Below, piece by piece: positions 34,613-36,500 of a stretch of 36,500 nucleotides of DNA. The notes beneath the pieces are model-generated. The model did no database searches and was not told the DNA's origin. It saw only the letters and a program-made list of their open reading frames with translations. A program made the translations under genes and the position numbers. This stretch comes from Marinobacterium profundum (GTDB lineage Bacteria > Pseudomonadota > Gammaproteobacteria > Pseudomonadales > Balneatricaceae). The DNA is taken from the NCBI RefSeq assembly GCF_001528745.1, contig NZ_BCNS01000169.1, forward strand, positions 1-36,500. The letters are read 5' to 3'. Positions within the stretch are counted from its first letter, which is position 1; each line of letters opens with the position of its first letter.

Positions 34613-36256
34613 ATGGATACCCTATTGCTATTCTTACTGCTATTTCTCGCCCTCTTTCTGCTTGTAGCTGTCTTAAAGTTCTACAGAAAAAGCAAACATT
34701 TAAAGAAAACGTCAGACGACTTCGAAGCAAGATTTCGACACAAAGAGCAGCAATGCCAAGTACTGGAGGAAAAGGTCAGCCAGCTGGCTAAATACAGCGA
34801 GGTAGCAGATGCGAATGCGGCAGCCAAAGCCTATCTCGCTAAAGGCAAGCAGCTCGCATCGAAAGTTCTGACGGATGCCAAGCAAGCGGCTGAAAGTCTT
34901 ACCGCTGATAGTAAAAGGCAGGCGCGGGAAAATATTGCCGCCGCCCAAAAGGAAGCTGCAGCCATCCTTGATTCCGCCAATTCTGAAAACTCAGAAGCCA
35001 AGGCGGAAGCGAAGCGTATTCGGGAGCGAACTCAGGAGCAACTGGATCAGACAGCTCGGCAAGCCGAGGGTATGCTCAAAAGCGCAAGAGAAAGCGCAGA
35101 GCAGATCGCTGGGGATGCGCTCAAAGCAAAAGGCAAGGCCGATCTGTTCGAATCCGCCGCTAGGGCAGCGCGCAATGTCATCAAGGGCTACGGCGACGAG
35201 TATGTTGTACCGAATACATCAATTCTGGATGATTTGGCCGAAGACTTCAGCCACAAGGAAGCCGGCCAAAAACTGAAAGAGGCCCGTCAGCATAACAAGA
35301 CGTTGATCAAGCAAGGATTAGCTGCAGATTGCGACTACGCCGAGAAGCGCCGTCGAGAAACAGCAATCCAATTCGTGCTAGATGCCTACAACGGAAAGGT
35401 CGACTCCTCGTTGACCAAGGTCAAGCATGACAACCTGGGGAAAATTCAGCAGCAGCTGGCGGATGCTTTAAGCCTAGTGAATTATAACGGCACTGCATTT
35501 CGTAACGCCCATATCACCGACGCCTACCACAAGGCGCGCCTGGATGAACTACGCTGGGCCGTAGCTTCATATGAACTGCGTCAGATTGAGCTTGAGGAAC
35601 AGCGGGAAATTCGCGAGCAGATGCGCGAAGAAGAACGTGCCCGGCGCGAAATTGAGAAGGCACTCAAGGAGGCTGAAAAAGAAGAGCAGATGCTCCAAAA
35701 GGCGATGGAAGAGGCCCGCAAACACCTTGATGCCGCTAGCGAACAGGAACGCCAAGCATACCTGCAAGAATTGGAAGAACTGCAGGCCAAACTGGTCGAG
35801 GCTGAGGCCAGGAACGAAAGAGCGCTTTCAATGGCTCAGCAAACACGCGCAGGGCATGTCTACGTAATCTCGAATATCGGTTCGTTCGGAGAGGAAGTGT
35901 TCAAAGTTGGCATGACTCGCAGGCTTGAGCCCATGGATCGCGTCAAAGAATTGGGCGACGCCTCAGTCCCATTCGAGTTTGATGTGCATGCAATGGTCTA
36001 TAGCAAAGACGCTCCAACCCTTGAAAAAGAACTGCACCGCCTCTTCCACTACAACCGCGTTAACCGCGTTAACCGCGTTAACCCTCGCAAAGAGTTCTTC
36101 CGAGTGAGCGCTGCTGAAATCCGCGAGACCCTCTCCGACTTAAAGTTGGATGCGCATTTCACCCTGAAGGCTGAAGCGCACGAGTACTACGAATCATTGG
36201 CAATAGCGAAGCAGGAGGCCGCTCACTCCAAGGAGGCTGCGTCCGAACTAGCATGA
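34613..36256 (+). CDS. Membrane-anchored DUF4041/GIY-YIG (T5orf172) protein
   Basis: The 547-residue protein begins with a strongly hydrophobic helix (residues 3-24). A long Lys/Glu/Ala-rich coiled coil follows (about 30-180). A DUF4041-like domain comes next (about 190-330, with VIKGYGDEYVVPNTSILDDL and LRWAVASYELRQIELEEQ), and then a second, charged coiled coil (about 318-410). The C-terminal T5orf172 nuclease-like domain (about 414-510) has VYVISN as the GIY part, VFKVGMTRR as the YIG part, and Glu471 or Glu473 in TLEKELHRLF. AAGGAG precedes ATG 34613. DUF4041-GIY-YIG proteins occur in phage and mobile-element cargo; an anti-phage role is plausible but unproven. Codon use is less GC-rich than the ICE genes, which suggests separate acquisition. 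It has its own terminator. Confidence 0.85.
   Translation: MDTLLLFLLLFLALFLLVAVLKFYRKSKHLKKTSDDFEARFRHKEQQCQVLEEKVSQLAKYSEVADANAAAKAYLAKGKQLASKVLTDAKQAAESLTADSKRQARENIAAAQKEAAAILDSANSENSEAKAEAKRIRERTQEQLDQTARQAEGMLKSARESAEQIAGDALKAKGKADLFESAARAARNVIKGYGDEYVVPNTSILDDLAEDFSHKEAGQKLKEARQHNKTLIKQGLAADCDYAEKRRRETAIQFVLDAYNGKVDSSLTKVKHDNLGKIQQQLADALSLVNYNGTAFRNAHITDAYHKARLDELRWAVASYELRQIELEEQREIREQMREEERARREIEKALKEAEKEEQMLQKAMEEARKHLDAASEQERQAYLQELEELQAKLVEAEARNERALSMAQQTRAGHVYVISNIGSFGEEVFKVGMTRRLEPMDRVKELGDASVPFEFDVHAMVYSKDAPTLEKELHRLFHYNRVNRVNRVNPRKEFFRVSAAEIRETLSDLKLDAHFTLKAEAHEYYESLAIAKQEAAHSKEAASELA
36053..36079 (+). repeat. 9-bp tandem repeat (AACCGCGTT x3) in the nuclease domain
   Basis: Three exact copies of AACCGCGTT, followed by a partial AACC, encode NRV three times in the GIY-YIG domain just after the catalytic region. 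A unit of nine keeps the frame when copy number changes, so length may vary between strains. Confidence 0.9.
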
Positions 36257-36279
36257 ACCCGTGGACTTTCCTTCCAAAC

Positions 36280-36299
36280 CCGCCATTCGGCGGTTTTTT
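36280..36299 (+). terminator. Intrinsic terminator of the DUF4041 gene
   Basis: CCGCC-ATTC-GGCGG followed directly by six T residues, 23 bp after the stop codon. A good short rho-independent terminator. Confidence 0.85.
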
Positions 36300-36390
36300 G
36301 TGGGTGCGCCAAGCATGGCGCGTAACGCCTTGGCGGGCTCTCTATCGGTTTCGAGTGGCGGCGATGGCTTGGCCGTGAACGTCCGCTATG

Positions 36391-36500
36391 TGTATGCGTC
36401 CGGCGAACCCATCTTGAGCCAGGTGCCGTGAGCGCCTGATAGTGTCCACCTATTTCTAAGTGGACACCTGTTATGACACTGCCAAGCGTATCGCAAGCTC
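36391..36500. repeat. Right terminal inverted repeat (110 bp)
   Basis: It is the reverse complement of 1-110 with two mismatches and has the same hairpin (36442-36467). On the plus strand it contains an open tail YASGEPILSQVP followed by a stop, matching the C-terminal tail of the truncated transposase at the left end. Upstream of it (36300-36390) no transposase sequence remains. The element it belongs to probably continues beyond the window. Confidence 0.9.

Noticed and set aside
36306-36321. GCGCCA-AGCA-TGGCGC hairpin after the DUF4041 terminator
   Set aside because: Short 6-bp arms and no associated feature; could be chance in GC-rich sequence.

Overview
The window looks like accessory DNA from a gammaproteobacterium (pseudomonad, halomonad or Marinobacter-like; genus not resolvable from the sequence alone). 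It joins a small catabolic and uptake cluster to the conjugation half of a PFGI-1/ICEclc-type integrative and conjugative element (ICE). Remains of insertion sequences lie at the left edge and between the two blocks. The outermost 110 bp at each end are inverted copies of each other with two mismatches.

Layout: (1) 1-696 holds the left copy of the 110-bp repeat and a truncated IS110-family transposase. (2) 800-9954 is an aromatic/dicarboxylate module. It has a polytopic permease, a CaiB-type CoA-transferase and a broken short-chain dehydrogenase reading left. It continues with a PcaR/PcaU-type IclR regulator, a CatI/CatJ-type 3-oxoadipate CoA-transferase pair and a tripartite tricarboxylate transporter (TctC, TctB, TctA) that ends in a clear terminator. 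Three 15-bp near-palindromes resembling the known PcaR operator precede the divergent or outgoing units, so one regulator probably controls the whole set. (3) 9953-11330 is a graveyard of an IS4-type and an IS110-type transposase, both on the minus strand and broken by stops and frameshifts. (4) 11413-34159 is a colinear G-type (PFGI-1-like) conjugation region, nearly all on the minus strand: PilL-type lipoprotein, thioredoxin-like protein, lytic transglycosylase, TraD coupling protein, RAQPRD protein, inner-membrane and VirB9/VirB10-like proteins, VirB4-type ATPase, RadC, TraU-like proteins, TraG and a MOBH relaxase. A PrlF-YhaV toxin-antitoxin pair and a DUF3742 membrane protein lie on the plus strand between TraG and the relaxase. 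(5) 34160-36299 holds a poorly coding spacer and a membrane-anchored coiled-coil DUF4041/GIY-YIG (T5orf172) protein with its own terminator. (6) 36391-36500 is the right, inverted copy of the terminal repeat.

The conjugation genes mostly overlap by 4 nt (ATGA) or are closely packed with good ribosome binding sites, and every frame looks intact, so the secretion apparatus appears functional. No integrase, attachment site, partition gene, pilus operon beyond PilL, single-strand binding protein or topoisomerase is visible. This is therefore either an ICE fragment or one whose other half lies outside the window. The most interesting points are the three-site IclR regulon, the terminal inverted repeat that replaces the transposase C terminus, the DUF4041/GIY-YIG gene at the ICE edge with an in-frame 9-bp repeat, and unexplained hairpins between radC and the VirB4-type ATPase gene.
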